Source of the DNA: an uncultured Verrucomicrobia subdivision 3 bacterium
GTDB lineage: Bacteria; Verrucomicrobiota; Verrucomicrobiia; Limisphaerales; DASXHY01
Assembly: GCA_937890005.1 (NCBI GenBank)
Contig: CALBZA010000069.1
Span: forward strand, 1-48,866
DNA length: 48,866 nucleotides
Direction: 5' to 3'
Each line of letters begins with the position of its first letter. Positions within the stretch are counted from its first letter, which is position 1. Position numbers and translations under genes: made by a program. Below, piece after piece: positions 8,537 to 16,679 of the stretch. The notes under the pieces were generated by a model that was not told where the DNA came from, did not search any database, and was given only the letters and a program-made list of their open reading frames with translations.

Positions 8537-9490
8537 TCAATCCAATGTCACCCCGACAATCTGGAGAATGCGTTCAAGTTCGTCATCGCTGAAAAACGCC
8601 ACTTCCAGCGAACCCTTACCCTGCGAGTAACGCAGCTGCACTTTTGTTCCAAGGCGTTCCCGCAGCTTGTTCTCGAGATTTGCCACGTGTGCGTCGCGCG
8701 TCGCGGGCGCCATCGTTCCGAGCTTGTCCGATCCGGAGGCGCGTGCCTGCAGTTTCGCAATCAGCCCTTCGGTCTGGCGAACATTCAATCCTTCCTTGAT
8801 CACACGCTCCGCAACCGTCTGCTGCTGCTTGTCTCCCGCAACGCCGAGAATCACTTTTGCGTGACCGACCGAAAGGCGTCCTTCGCGGATGTAACTCTGC
8901 AGAACGGCTGGAAGTTTCAGAAGTCGCAGCGCGTTGGCGACGACAGCGCGGCTCTTTCCGACCTTCACCGCCACTTCCTCCTGCGTGAGCTGGAATTGAG
9001 CGATCAGCTGCGCGTAACCCTGGGCTTCTTCGATCGCATTCAGGTTCTCGCGCTGCAGGTTTTCGATCAATGCCAGCTCTAGTACGGCGCGATCGTCGGC
9101 TTCGCGCACGATCACCGGGACTTCGTTCAAGCCTGCCAGTTGCGCCGCGCGCCAGCGGCGTTCGCCCGCGATCAGTTCGAGATGTTTTCCGAGATCGCGA
9201 ACGATCAGCGGCTGGACGATTCCCTGTTCGCGAATCGAATCGGCAAGTTCCTGAAGCGCTTCCTGGGAAAAATCTTTGCGCGGCTGAAATGAACACGGCT
9301 GGATGCGGCTCAGCGGAACACGCTGAACCCGTTCCCGCGTGTCAGCGGGCGCCTCCGCCGGAGCTGGCGCGGCGGACTGAGATGAACTTGCGGGCGGCGT
9401 CGATGCAGGCGCTGGCTGAGACGGCTTGCCGGAGGCCGGCGCGCCGCCCAGAAGAGCGCCGAGACCTCGGCCCAAAGCTGGTTTTGCCAT
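8537..9490 (-). CDS. parB: Chromosome-partitioning protein ParB
   Basis: A 317-residue ParB: a short N-terminal ALGRGLGALLGG motif (ParA-interacting region), a Pro/Ala/Ser linker (about 17-50), the ParB/Srx CTPase domain with GERRW (109-113) and ENLQRENLNAIEEA, a helix-turn-helix for parS (LTQEEVAVKVGKSRAVVANALRL region cited in parts, about 163-185), and a C-terminal dimerisation segment. It loads on parS and spreads as a CTP-dependent clamp. parA is not adjacent, although the two are usually paired. I found no parS-like 16-mer nearby. Confidence 0.95.
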   Translation of the reverse strand: MAKPALGRGLGALLGGAPASGKPSQPAPASTPPASSSQSAAPAPAEAPADTRERVQRVPLSRIQPCSFQPRKDFSQEALQELADSIREQGIVQPLIVRDLGKHLELIAGERRWRAAQLAGLNEVPVIVREADDRAVLELALIENLQRENLNAIEEAQGYAQLIAQFQLTQEEVAVKVGKSRAVVANALRLLKLPAVLQSYIREGRLSVGHAKVILGVAGDKQQQTVAERVIKEGLNVRQTEGLIAKLQARASGSDKLGTMAPATRDAHVANLENKLRERLGTKVQLRYSQGKGSLEVAFFSDDELERILQIVGVTLD

Positions 9491-9555
9491 GCAGCCAGAG
9501 TGTCGAACGACATGGGAGATGTCAACGTGAGGAGTTGAGCCGAACCGCAGTGAAC

Positions 9556-9597
9556 CTCAAAACTCAAAACTCAAAATTCAGATTCAAAACTTAAAAC
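9556..9597. repeat. Heptanucleotide tandem repeat (CTCAAAA type)
   Basis: Three perfect CTCAAAA units (9556-9576) are followed by degenerate units (TTCAGAT, TTCAAAA, TTAAAAC). The tract sits between parB and the response regulator, right after the regulator's 3' end. A second tract with related units is at 40521-40591. Such 7-bp intergenic repeats keep no reading frame. Confidence 0.75.
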
Positions 9598-9605
9598 GAC
9601 GAGGA

Positions 9606-10232
9606 TTAGCGCCGTAAAAACTTCGCCACCGCTTCTGTCCGGGTTCGCACCTGAAGTTTTTCGTAAATGCGGCGGATGTAGGTATGAACCGTTTCGTAGC
9701 TGATCCCGAGTTTCTCCGCGATTTCCTTGTAGAGAAATCCCTGGGCCAGACAGTCGAGCACTTCCTGTTCGCGCGGCGACAGATTTTCCGTTGCCGGCGC
9801 CGTGGCTGCAGTGCGCTGGAACGACAGCACCACTTTGCGCGCAATGTGTGTCGTCATCGGCGACCCGCCGCGATGCACTTCCTTGATCGCTTCCAGCAAT
9901 TGTGCCTGCGGAGTGCGCTTGAGCATGTAACCCGTCGCACCGGCAGCCAGCGCGTTGAAGATGTTGTCCGTGTCCTCGTAAACCGTGAGCATCATCACCT
10001 GCACGGACGGCAAAAGCTGTTTCAGCTGGCGGACACATTCCACGCCGTTCATTCCCGGAAGATTGATGTCCATCAGCACCACCTCGGGCTTGTCCTCCGG
10101 CAGTTTCTTCAACGCATCCTCGGCGTTCGGATAATGGCTGATGCACTTGAATCCCTCGGCGCGGTCCAGCACGCGCGCCAGTGTGGTGCGGAACTTGTCG
10201 CTGTCCTCAACGATTGAAACTGTGATCGGCAT
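9606..10232 (-). CDS. NarL/FixJ-family response regulator
   Basis: The 208-residue protein has a receiver domain with E9/D10, phospho-acceptor D55, a T in LTVYEDT and K in YMLKR. A LuxR-type DNA-binding domain follows, starting LSPREQEVLDCL and containing KEIAEKLGISYETVHTYI. I use the ATG at 10232, one base after the kinase's TAA (10234-10236). An ORF beginning at 10322 would run through the kinase gene. The pairing with the upstream propeller kinase is almost certain from this spacing. It is a close paralogue of the regulator at 3695-4330. Confidence 0.92.
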   Translation of the reverse strand: MPITVSIVEDSDKFRTTLARVLDRAEGFKCISHYPNAEDALKKLPEDKPEVVLMDINLPGMNGVECVRQLKQLLPSVQVMMLTVYEDTDNIFNALAAGATGYMLKRTPQAQLLEAIKEVHRGGSPMTTHIARKVVLSFQRTAATAPATENLSPREQEVLDCLAQGFLYKEIAEKLGISYETVHTYIRRIYEKLQVRTRTEAVAKFLRR

Positions 10233-10233
10233 A

Positions 10234-13200
10234 TTATCCGTTTCTGACCGGCGCTTTGAGCCGGACCACCGTTCCCTTCTGAGCGGCGGGTCCGATGAAA
10301 AATGCGCCGCCGATATCCTCAAGTCGTTTCCGCATGTTGCGCAAGCCGTTTCTTCCCGTCTTCTCGTTCATGCCCGACGGACCGCGCCCGTCGTCCTCAA
10401 TCTCAATTTCGAAACGCCCCGGCTCCTGCCTCAACCGCAGCCAGGCTGACGACGCCTGCGCATGCTTCACGACGTTATTGACCGCTTCCTTCGCAGCGAG
10501 AAAGACGTTGTGGCGCACCTCAGGCTGGAGAGGCAGCTTCGGAACCTCCGCCGGAACCTCAATACGATATCGCAGCCCGGCCAGCTCGAAATATTCCTGC
10601 GCGTACTTGCAGATGTAATTCACCAAACCGTCCAGCGTGTCGTTTGAAGGATTCACCGCCCAGACGATTTCATCCAATGCCTTGGTGGTTTCGCGGGCGG
10701 TGTCGCAGATTTGCCTCGCGTGACCTTCCACTTCTTCCGGAATGTTTTTGTCGGCCTCGGCCAGTTCACCGAGCAACGCCACCTGGGTCAGGTTCGCGCC
10801 AAGCTGATCGTGCAGATCGCGCGCTATCCGCGCCCGTTCCTTCTCGAGTTCCTCCTGGCGTTTCAATTCCGCCAGCTGGCGTTGAAGTCGTTGCGTGGAG
10901 AAGTAATGCACCGTGCCGATCACGACGCCGAGAATGGTCAGCGTCATCAATCCCATGAACCATCCAGTGCGCCAGAATGGCGGCTGCACTTCGATCAGTT
11001 GAACCGCCGCCGCAGGATTCCACACGCCGTCCTCGTTCGCCGCGCTGACCAGAAAACGATACGTCCCGGGTGCGATCCGGCTGTAGCGGGCTTCGCGCGT
11101 GTTCCCAACGTAGTTCCAGCCGGCATCGTGGTTTTCCAGCATGTAACGGAAGCGAGTGCGTTCCGCTGCGCCGAGATTCAGACTCGTGTAATCGATTTCA
11201 ATCTGCTCGCGCCCGGGCGGAACAATCAATTTTCCGAGACTGCCCGGACGCAGCCGATTCGTAATTTGCTCCACACCGGCAACCCGAATCGACTCGATCG
11301 CGACCGGCGGTTGAAAGGTGTTGCCTTTCAACGCACCACTTCGAACCGACACCAGCCCGCGCGTGGTTGGAAACCACAACCGCCCGTCCCGCGCACGCAA
11401 TGCCGCCGGTTGCGATCCCTGTGTGCATTCCCGCGACGGAAGTCCATCGGCCTCAACATAAGTCCGGCAGTTCACCGTCGGCTGGGTTCCGTCCGCGAAA
11501 TCATCCAGCGATTTCCGCCCGACACACATCAACCCGGCATTCGAGCCGATCCACAGGTTTCCTTCGGCGTCCTCGAGCACATACCCGATGCTGTTGCCGC
11601 TCAATCCCGCCGCCGCGGAATAATGAATCCATTTCCCGTTCCTCAGCCGCGCCAGGCCGCTGCCGCGTGTTCCCACCCAAAGATCTCCCTGTCCGTCCAC
11701 ATGCAGACAGGAAAGATCATTACTCGGCAACCCATCGGCTTTCTTGATCGAACTGAACTTTCCGTTTTCGAATCGACTCAGGCCTGTTCCGGTTGCGATC
11801 CAAATTCGACCGTCACGATCTTCACACACCGCCCGGATGTCGTCGCCCGAAAGTCCTTCAAAAGCGGAAAACCATTTCAGTTCCTGCCCGTCCCAGGAGG
11901 CGAGGCCGTTCTGCGTTCCAACCCAGATCACGCCGCCGCGATCCTGGAACAAGGCTGAAACGTTTTGGGAAACCCGCTGAAATTCGGGTGCAGGCTCGAA
12001 TCGTCCGTTGCGAAATTGAAAGATGCGCTGAGGCAGTTCGACGTCGTTTTCACTGAAACGCAGCACGCCGGCCAGCAGACGGCCCGCGTTGTCCACAAAC
12101 ACCGATTTAACATCGCAATCCGCCGCAATCCGCGGATCAGCGATGATCCTGAACGTAGTGTTTGTTCCATTCACAAAGCGATCGACGCGACTGGCTCCGT
12201 TGTAGCCGACCCAGATCGAGCCGTCCGCGTCTTCACAAACCGACTGGACCACGAAGCCTTCGGACTCTGGAAGGATTTCAAAAATGCGCCGCTTCACCCG
12301 ATTCAAACCGCCACCGTTCGTCCCGATCCACAGATTGCCTTCGCGATCGATCGTCAGCGCAAGAACCGACGGATGCGAAAGTTCGTCCCGCAAATGAATG
12401 AAGCGGCGATTGGGTTGAAGCCAGTAAACTCCGTCACCATAAGTGCCGACGATCAGGTTTCCATCGGCATCCTCGCACACCGCCAGCACTGGCGTGTTGC
12501 CCCACGGATACGGACCGAAATCGCGTTCGATCCGATCGCCATTCCACTTTTGCACACGACGATCCGCCAGACGCCAATAGCCTCCTGACTTCGCGGGCAG
12601 AAGAAAATCGAGTCGTCCACCGAGCCGAATCACCCGGCGCGAAACAGCGACATTGGCCGAAACCCACTGATACTGCTCCATCCGATCGTCATAACCGAAC
12701 CAGATGCCACCTCCCTTTTCCGCGATGATCGATTTGCACATCTCCAGCCGCGTGAGCACGCGGAACTGATCACGCTCGTACTGGCCGAGAAATCCCGTTG
12801 CAGTGAGCATCCAGACGGTGCCCTGTCCGTCTTCGCAGATGGTGACACGCCCGCCGCTCGTTCCCTGTCCGAGCACGAAGCTGCGCACCGCACCGTTTGT
12901 TTCGATCAATGAAACGGTTCCCTTCTCCGTTCCCACCCAAAGTCGCGAGCGGCTGTCTTCGAACACGGTAAGAATCCGGCTGCTGTCGAGCCCGGGCGTA
13001 TTGGATTCTTCGAACAGCGTGAACTCGAGCCCATCGAATCGCGCCAGCCCGTTCAAGGTTCCGATCCACAGATAACCATCGTGTCCCTGCGCCAGCGACA
13101 GCACGGTGCTTTGCGGCAGACCATCTTCAATGCCCCACACCTGGATGACGAACGGCGACCCGGCAGGGACGATGGTTTTGCCGCCCATGCAGACATGAGC

Positions 13201-13266
13201 CGGCAGAAGCAGGCTGAGGAGAAAGACGAAGCCAGCGATGAATGGCGCGCGACGGCTTTTCAACAT
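10234..13266 (-). CDS. Two-component regulator propeller histidine kinase (Reg_prop, Y_Y_Y, HisKA_3)
   Basis: The 1010-residue protein has a signal peptide, then about 14 short repeats of the two-component propeller type (DGYLWIGTLNGLARFDG, SRLWVGTEKG, GDLWVGTRGSGLARL), forming two seven-bladed propellers up to about residue 650. A Y_Y_Y domain (about 690-755) precedes a single membrane helix (TGWFMGLMTLTILGVVIGTV). The HisKA_3 domain has ARIARDLHDQLGANLTQ with H819, and the ATPase domain has EDDGRGPSG. Unlike the hybrid kinases of Bacteroidetes it has no receiver or AraC domain; the receiver is the separate downstream protein. Related ectodomains bind oligosaccharides, so glycan sensing is a reasonable inference. 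Confidence 0.92.
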   Translation of the reverse strand: MLKSRRAPFIAGFVFLLSLLLPAHVCMGGKTIVPAGSPFVIQVWGIEDGLPQSTVLSLAQGHDGYLWIGTLNGLARFDGLEFTLFEESNTPGLDSSRILTVFEDSRSRLWVGTEKGTVSLIETNGAVRSFVLGQGTSGGRVTICEDGQGTVWMLTATGFLGQYERDQFRVLTRLEMCKSIIAEKGGGIWFGYDDRMEQYQWVSANVAVSRRVIRLGGRLDFLLPAKSGGYWRLADRRVQKWNGDRIERDFGPYPWGNTPVLAVCEDADGNLIVGTYGDGVYWLQPNRRFIHLRDELSHPSVLALTIDREGNLWIGTNGGGLNRVKRRIFEILPESEGFVVQSVCEDADGSIWVGYNGASRVDRFVNGTNTTFRIIADPRIAADCDVKSVFVDNAGRLLAGVLRFSENDVELPQRIFQFRNGRFEPAPEFQRVSQNVSALFQDRGGVIWVGTQNGLASWDGQELKWFSAFEGLSGDDIRAVCEDRDGRIWIATGTGLSRFENGKFSSIKKADGLPSNDLSCLHVDGQGDLWVGTRGSGLARLRNGKWIHYSAAAGLSGNSIGYVLEDAEGNLWIGSNAGLMCVGRKSLDDFADGTQPTVNCRTYVEADGLPSRECTQGSQPAALRARDGRLWFPTTRGLVSVRSGALKGNTFQPPVAIESIRVAGVEQITNRLRPGSLGKLIVPPGREQIEIDYTSLNLGAAERTRFRYMLENHDAGWNYVGNTREARYSRIAPGTYRFLVSAANEDGVWNPAAAVQLIEVQPPFWRTGWFMGLMTLTILGVVIGTVHYFSTQRLQRQLAELKRQEELEKERARIARDLHDQLGANLTQVALLGELAEADKNIPEEVEGHARQICDTARETTKALDEIVWAVNPSNDTLDGLVNYICKYAQEYFELAGLRYRIEVPAEVPKLPLQPEVRHNVFLAAKEAVNNVVKHAQASSAWLRLRQEPGRFEIEIEDDGRGPSGMNEKTGRNGLRNMRKRLEDIGGAFFIGPAAQKGTVVRLKAPVRNG

Positions 13267-13311
13267 GGCGCGATTGTTCAGAAAGCGGTCATTGCAGTAA
13301 AGGCGGGAAGT

Positions 13312-13326
13312 GCTGTTCGGAACAGC
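13312..13326. promoter_or_regulatory. 15-bp perfect palindrome upstream of propeller kinase
   Basis: GCTGTTC and GAACAGC flank a single central G, 46 bp before the kinase start codon. The symmetry suggests an operator for a dimeric regulator. It resembles SOS-type boxes only loosely, because the spacing is shorter than in known LexA sites. It could also be chance. Confidence 0.3.
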
Positions 13327-13517
13327 GAGCCGCAGCGAGAATCCAAGGTTGAAGACTCAGGTCTTTATGACGCAAAAACGTCACAACAGCGGTTCCACGT
13401 CCTCAAAGGTCAGAGCTTCCCGAGCGCGTGCAATGTCTTCCGGCGTCGCCGGCCGGGTCGAGGACGGCATCGCGGCTATATAAAGTTGTCCCACATTCCC
13501 TCCAAAGAGGCCCCAAT

Positions 13518-14870
13518 TCAATCCAGCAGAACCGCTGGATCGCCGTAGAGCGTGAAGGAACCGGTGCGTTCGACGTTCACATCCATCAACTGTCCGCGAT
13601 GACGATCGGAGCCATCGAACAAAACGATCTTGTTGCAGCGCGTCCGACCCGTCATTCGAGCCGCGTTCTTCTTGCTAGGCCCTTCCACCAGAATCTGAAC
13701 ACGCTGGCCCTTCATCGCGGCGTAGCGGCGCTGGCCAATTTCATTCACCAGCGCCAGCAGACGGGCATGACGTTCCTCAATCAATTCCTGCGGGATCTGA
13801 TCCGGCATTGCCGCGGCGGGAGTATCCTTGCGCTGGGAATATTTGAAGAGAAATGCATTGTCGAATTCCACCTCGCGACAAAGCGAAAGCGTTTCTTCGA
13901 AATCGGCTTCGGTTTCGCCCGGGAATCCGACGATGATGTCGCTGGTCAGTCCGATGCTGGGTCTGGCAGCGCGGAGCTTGCGGATGATTTCGAGAAAGCG
14001 TTCGCGTGTGTAGCCGCGATGCATCAGTTTGAGCAGGCGATTGCTGCCGCTCTGAACCGGGATGTGTGCGCTTTCGCACAACTTCGGCAGCCGCGCGTAA
14101 GCATCGACAAGATCGTCGCCATAACCTTTCGGATGCGGCGAAGTGAATCGAATTCGTTCCAGCCCTTCAATCTCATGCACCGCTTCAATCAATTGAACGA
14201 AGGCAGACCGGCCATCCTTCACCGGCACGCTGCGTTTCCCAAAACTGGTCACGATCTGACCGAGCAGCGTGATCTCCTTCACACCGCGTGATACCAGCTC
14301 GTGGCATTCGGCCACAATATCCGGAATCGTGCGGCTCCGTTCTTCGCCGCGCGTGTAGGGAACGATGCAGAAGGTGCAATACTGATTGCAGCCCTGCATG
14401 ATGCTGACAAAGGCACTCACCGCTGTCTTCGCCGAACCATTTAAAAGATGTTCGCGGATCGCCGCCTCGCTCCCCTGCTCCGCTTCCGTATCCACAATCT
14501 TGTCCCGTCGGCCGGCGAGAAGATCGTCCACATACTCCGCGGCGCGATGAAACTTCTGTGTTCCGATGACAAGATCCACATCCGGAAGTTTGTCGATCAG
14601 GCTTTTGCCACGGCTCTGCGCCATGCAACCCATGAAACCCAGCACGACGTCCGGCCGATTGCGCCGGATGTCAGCGGCCACGGCGGTCATTTTATTGATC
14701 GCCTTCTGCTCCGCGTTGTCGCGAACGCTGCAGGTGTTCAACAGGACGACGTCCGCGGTGGCCTCCGATTTTGCGAGGGAATAGCCCTTGGCAACGAGCT
14801 GGGCGGCGACGGCTTCGCTGTCACGCTCGTTCATCTGGCAGCCGTAGGTCTTGATGTAAACACTGGGCAT
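13518..14870 (-). CDS. miaB: tRNA-2-methylthio-N6-dimethylallyladenosine synthase
   Basis: The 450-residue radical-SAM methylthiotransferase has the N-terminal UPF0004 domain with cluster cysteines in YGCQMN (C11), NTCSVRD and GFMGCMAQ, the radical-SAM motif CNQYCTFC before IVPYTRGEE, and a C-terminal TRAM domain ending near the stop. It converts i6A37 to ms2i6A37 in tRNAs reading UNN codons. The start is the ATG at 14870, where family similarity begins (MPSVYIKTYGCQ); the open frame continues 118 codons upstream over the 3' end of the next gene without homology. LLGQIVTSFG replaces the usual LLGQNVNSY, a mild oddity. Confidence 0.94.
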   Translation of the reverse strand: MPSVYIKTYGCQMNERDSEAVAAQLVAKGYSLAKSEATADVVLLNTCSVRDNAEQKAINKMTAVAADIRRNRPDVVLGFMGCMAQSRGKSLIDKLPDVDLVIGTQKFHRAAEYVDDLLAGRRDKIVDTEAEQGSEAAIREHLLNGSAKTAVSAFVSIMQGCNQYCTFCIVPYTRGEERSRTIPDIVAECHELVSRGVKEITLLGQIVTSFGKRSVPVKDGRSAFVQLIEAVHEIEGLERIRFTSPHPKGYGDDLVDAYARLPKLCESAHIPVQSGSNRLLKLMHRGYTRERFLEIIRKLRAARPSIGLTSDIIVGFPGETEADFEETLSLCREVEFDNAFLFKYSQRKDTPAAAMPDQIPQELIEERHARLLALVNEIGQRRYAAMKGQRVQILVEGPSKKNAARMTGRTRCNKIVLFDGSDRHRGQLMDVNVERTGSFTLYGDPAVLLD

Positions 14871-15060
14871 GGTTCGTGATCGTGGCCGAAAAGCTACGGC
14901 ATGGCGCAGGGGTTGAAAAGACGGAATCCGACCACAGACCGCGACGCCGTGCTGGACCACAGCGAAGCAGGGAACCGACGAAACTCTGAGGCAATCCAGA
15001 TTTCCCAACGAAGATCGACGGCCGGCCCTTCCAGATGCGGAGTGTGGAACGGCGCCTGTC

Positions 15061-16374
15061 TTAGTCTTCCGGTTCCGGCTCGGCGATGATTCGCGGTTCG
15101 ATCCAGAAGAAGAGTTTTGTGTTCGCGGCAGAATATGGAACCTGGAACCGCTTCCAACCAATGGCAGGCACGTCCAGATAATACGGCAATGGCTGCGGTT
15201 CCCATTGCGACAAGGGCTGCGCATTCACCTCGGAAGCCTGGCGCAGAAGAAAGCCGATATAGGGATTTCCGGTCGTTTCCTGGAAATCGATGTTCATGTA
15301 ATCGCCCGCGCGTTGCGGCGGTTTCACAACGAGATTGATCGGAGGATGTTTCACCTCATACGTCGTATGAATTCCGAACAGCGCCGTGATCGACGTGGTC
15401 GCCATCGGCGCCAATGAACCGAGATCGAAGCGCAGCGCGCCGCTCACCCAACCGGTGCTGCCGGGATTGAAGTAATCCATGCTGTTGAATGAGTCGTTTT
15501 CGACCGAGAGATGAACGCCGGCACTCGGCTTGCCAATTTCGTGGCTGTCCACCCCTTTGATTCCGTAGAGGCCAAGTTCATAGCCGCTCGGCATCACGTT
15601 GAAGTTCACACCGATCGTATCTGTGTGCTCCACGGTTTCCATCGTGCGCGTATCGAAGCTGTAGGATTTCCCCTGCTGCACCAGTCGATAGCGATAGTTC
15701 GACATCCCTCCGCCGTAATCGCGATCGTCATAAACACCCCATCCACCGGTCAACGCATGCAGAAGCTGGTAAAACTTTAAATTGTTCAACGTGCCGCCTG
15801 TGATGTTCTGGAACTCATACTTCTGCCGGAACACGTAACGTCCGGCCGACAAACTTGTTCCAATTCCACCCGCGCTCTTTGCAGAAAGTCCGAGTACCAG
15901 CCGGTCACTCTCGTCCTTGCCAAACCGCACGGTGTCGTAGGTCATAGTGATCCGCAGATCGCGATTTGTGATGGTCGAGGAATAAACCTTGTACCCGTAC
16001 ATGTTCGTTGGAACCGTCGGATTCGCGAGGCCGAAGGCCTTCTGGATTGCGAAGTCGGAATTGGAAACCCAGTCGGGATAATACCATTGCGGCTGAAGCC
16101 ATCGGGGACCGGATGGATTGCTGCCGCCCGAGTAATAAACCGCCGCGGCCCATTCGCCGGAAAGATATTCCCGGCCCTCAAAACCACAGCGTTCATCGAG
16201 CGCGAGATCGGCGTAGCCGTAGTCAGTGACGAGCATCTGGAAATTGCGATTCTTCACAGGGTAACCGCTGGAGATCAGCTGCGCCGACGCGCGTTCGGAC
16301 GAAGCAAGAATGAGAACTGAAGACAGAAGCCCTGTGAACAATACGCCCCTTGAGATTTGAGCGTGCGGGATCAT
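15061..16374 (-). CDS. Secreted protein of unknown function
   Basis: The 437-residue protein has a signal peptide (about residues 1-31, cleavage near ASA|Q). The rest is beta-rich, with many Tyr, Gly and Asn, as in extracellular or surface beta-sandwich proteins. No family motif is recognised and no C-terminal sorting signal is visible; the end is acidic (EPEPED). I used the ATG at 16374, and an in-frame GTG at 16392 is possible. It ends about 190 bp before miaB begins and may share its transcript. Confidence 0.75.
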   Translation of the reverse strand: MIPHAQISRGVLFTGLLSSVLILASSERASAQLISSGYPVKNRNFQMLVTDYGYADLALDERCGFEGREYLSGEWAAAVYYSGGSNPSGPRWLQPQWYYPDWVSNSDFAIQKAFGLANPTVPTNMYGYKVYSSTITNRDLRITMTYDTVRFGKDESDRLVLGLSAKSAGGIGTSLSAGRYVFRQKYEFQNITGGTLNNLKFYQLLHALTGGWGVYDDRDYGGGMSNYRYRLVQQGKSYSFDTRTMETVEHTDTIGVNFNVMPSGYELGLYGIKGVDSHEIGKPSAGVHLSVENDSFNSMDYFNPGSTGWVSGALRFDLGSLAPMATTSITALFGIHTTYEVKHPPINLVVKPPQRAGDYMNIDFQETTGNPYIGFLLRQASEVNAQPLSQWEPQPLPYYLDVPAIGWKRFQVPYSAANTKLFFWIEPRIIAEPEPED

Positions 16375-16511
16375 GGGAACCGGTCTTAGCACCGCGGTTT
16401 AATTCCATCAACGGTTTTTATTCAAAACATTCGTCCGCATTTTTCCCGCCCAGGGACAGCGTTTCAAACAGAGGAAAACGAAACGCACAATATCGCTCAG
16501 AAGGTGTTGAA

Positions 16512-16670
16512 ATGACTTCGAAGGGACTTTCCGAGTTTCGTGTTTACAAGGAACGACTTGCTGACGCGCCGCTCGAAATCCACTTCGACCTGGAGGCGCG
16601 GAATTCCCTACATCTTCTGCTCTCAATCGTCCGCACATTTCCGTTCCACCGGATGCCGGAAATTGCTTAA
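16512..16670 (+). CDS. Possible 52-residue small protein or leader peptide before the GH42 gene
   Basis: The frame has an ATG with AAGGTG about 5 bases upstream, codon choice like the neighbouring genes, and a stop 9 bp before the GH42 ATG. The composition is amphipathic and charged (…EIHFDLEARNSLHLLLSIV…), without an export signal. A small GCCGG/CCGGC hairpin (16655-16677) overlaps its 3' end and lies just before the GH42 start. It may be an upstream coupled ORF, or simply chance. If it is not a gene, 16375-16679 is an ordinary intergenic region between divergent genes. Confidence 0.3.
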   Translation: MTSKGLSEFRVYKERLADAPLEIHFDLEARNSLHLLLSIVRTFPFHRMPEIA

Positions 16671-16679
16671 CTCCGGCCC

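Noticed and set aside
10233..10322. N-terminal extension of the response regulator
   Set aside because: It overlaps the 3' end of the kinase; the ATG at 10232 begins the receiver fold directly.
13369..13384. TGACG/CGTCA inverted repeat in the miaB-kinase gap
   Set aside because: Arms are only 5 bp, which is expected by chance in a window of this size.
14871..15224. 118-codon N-terminal extension of miaB
   Set aside because: It overlaps the 3' end of the preceding gene and lacks homology; the family start is at 14870.
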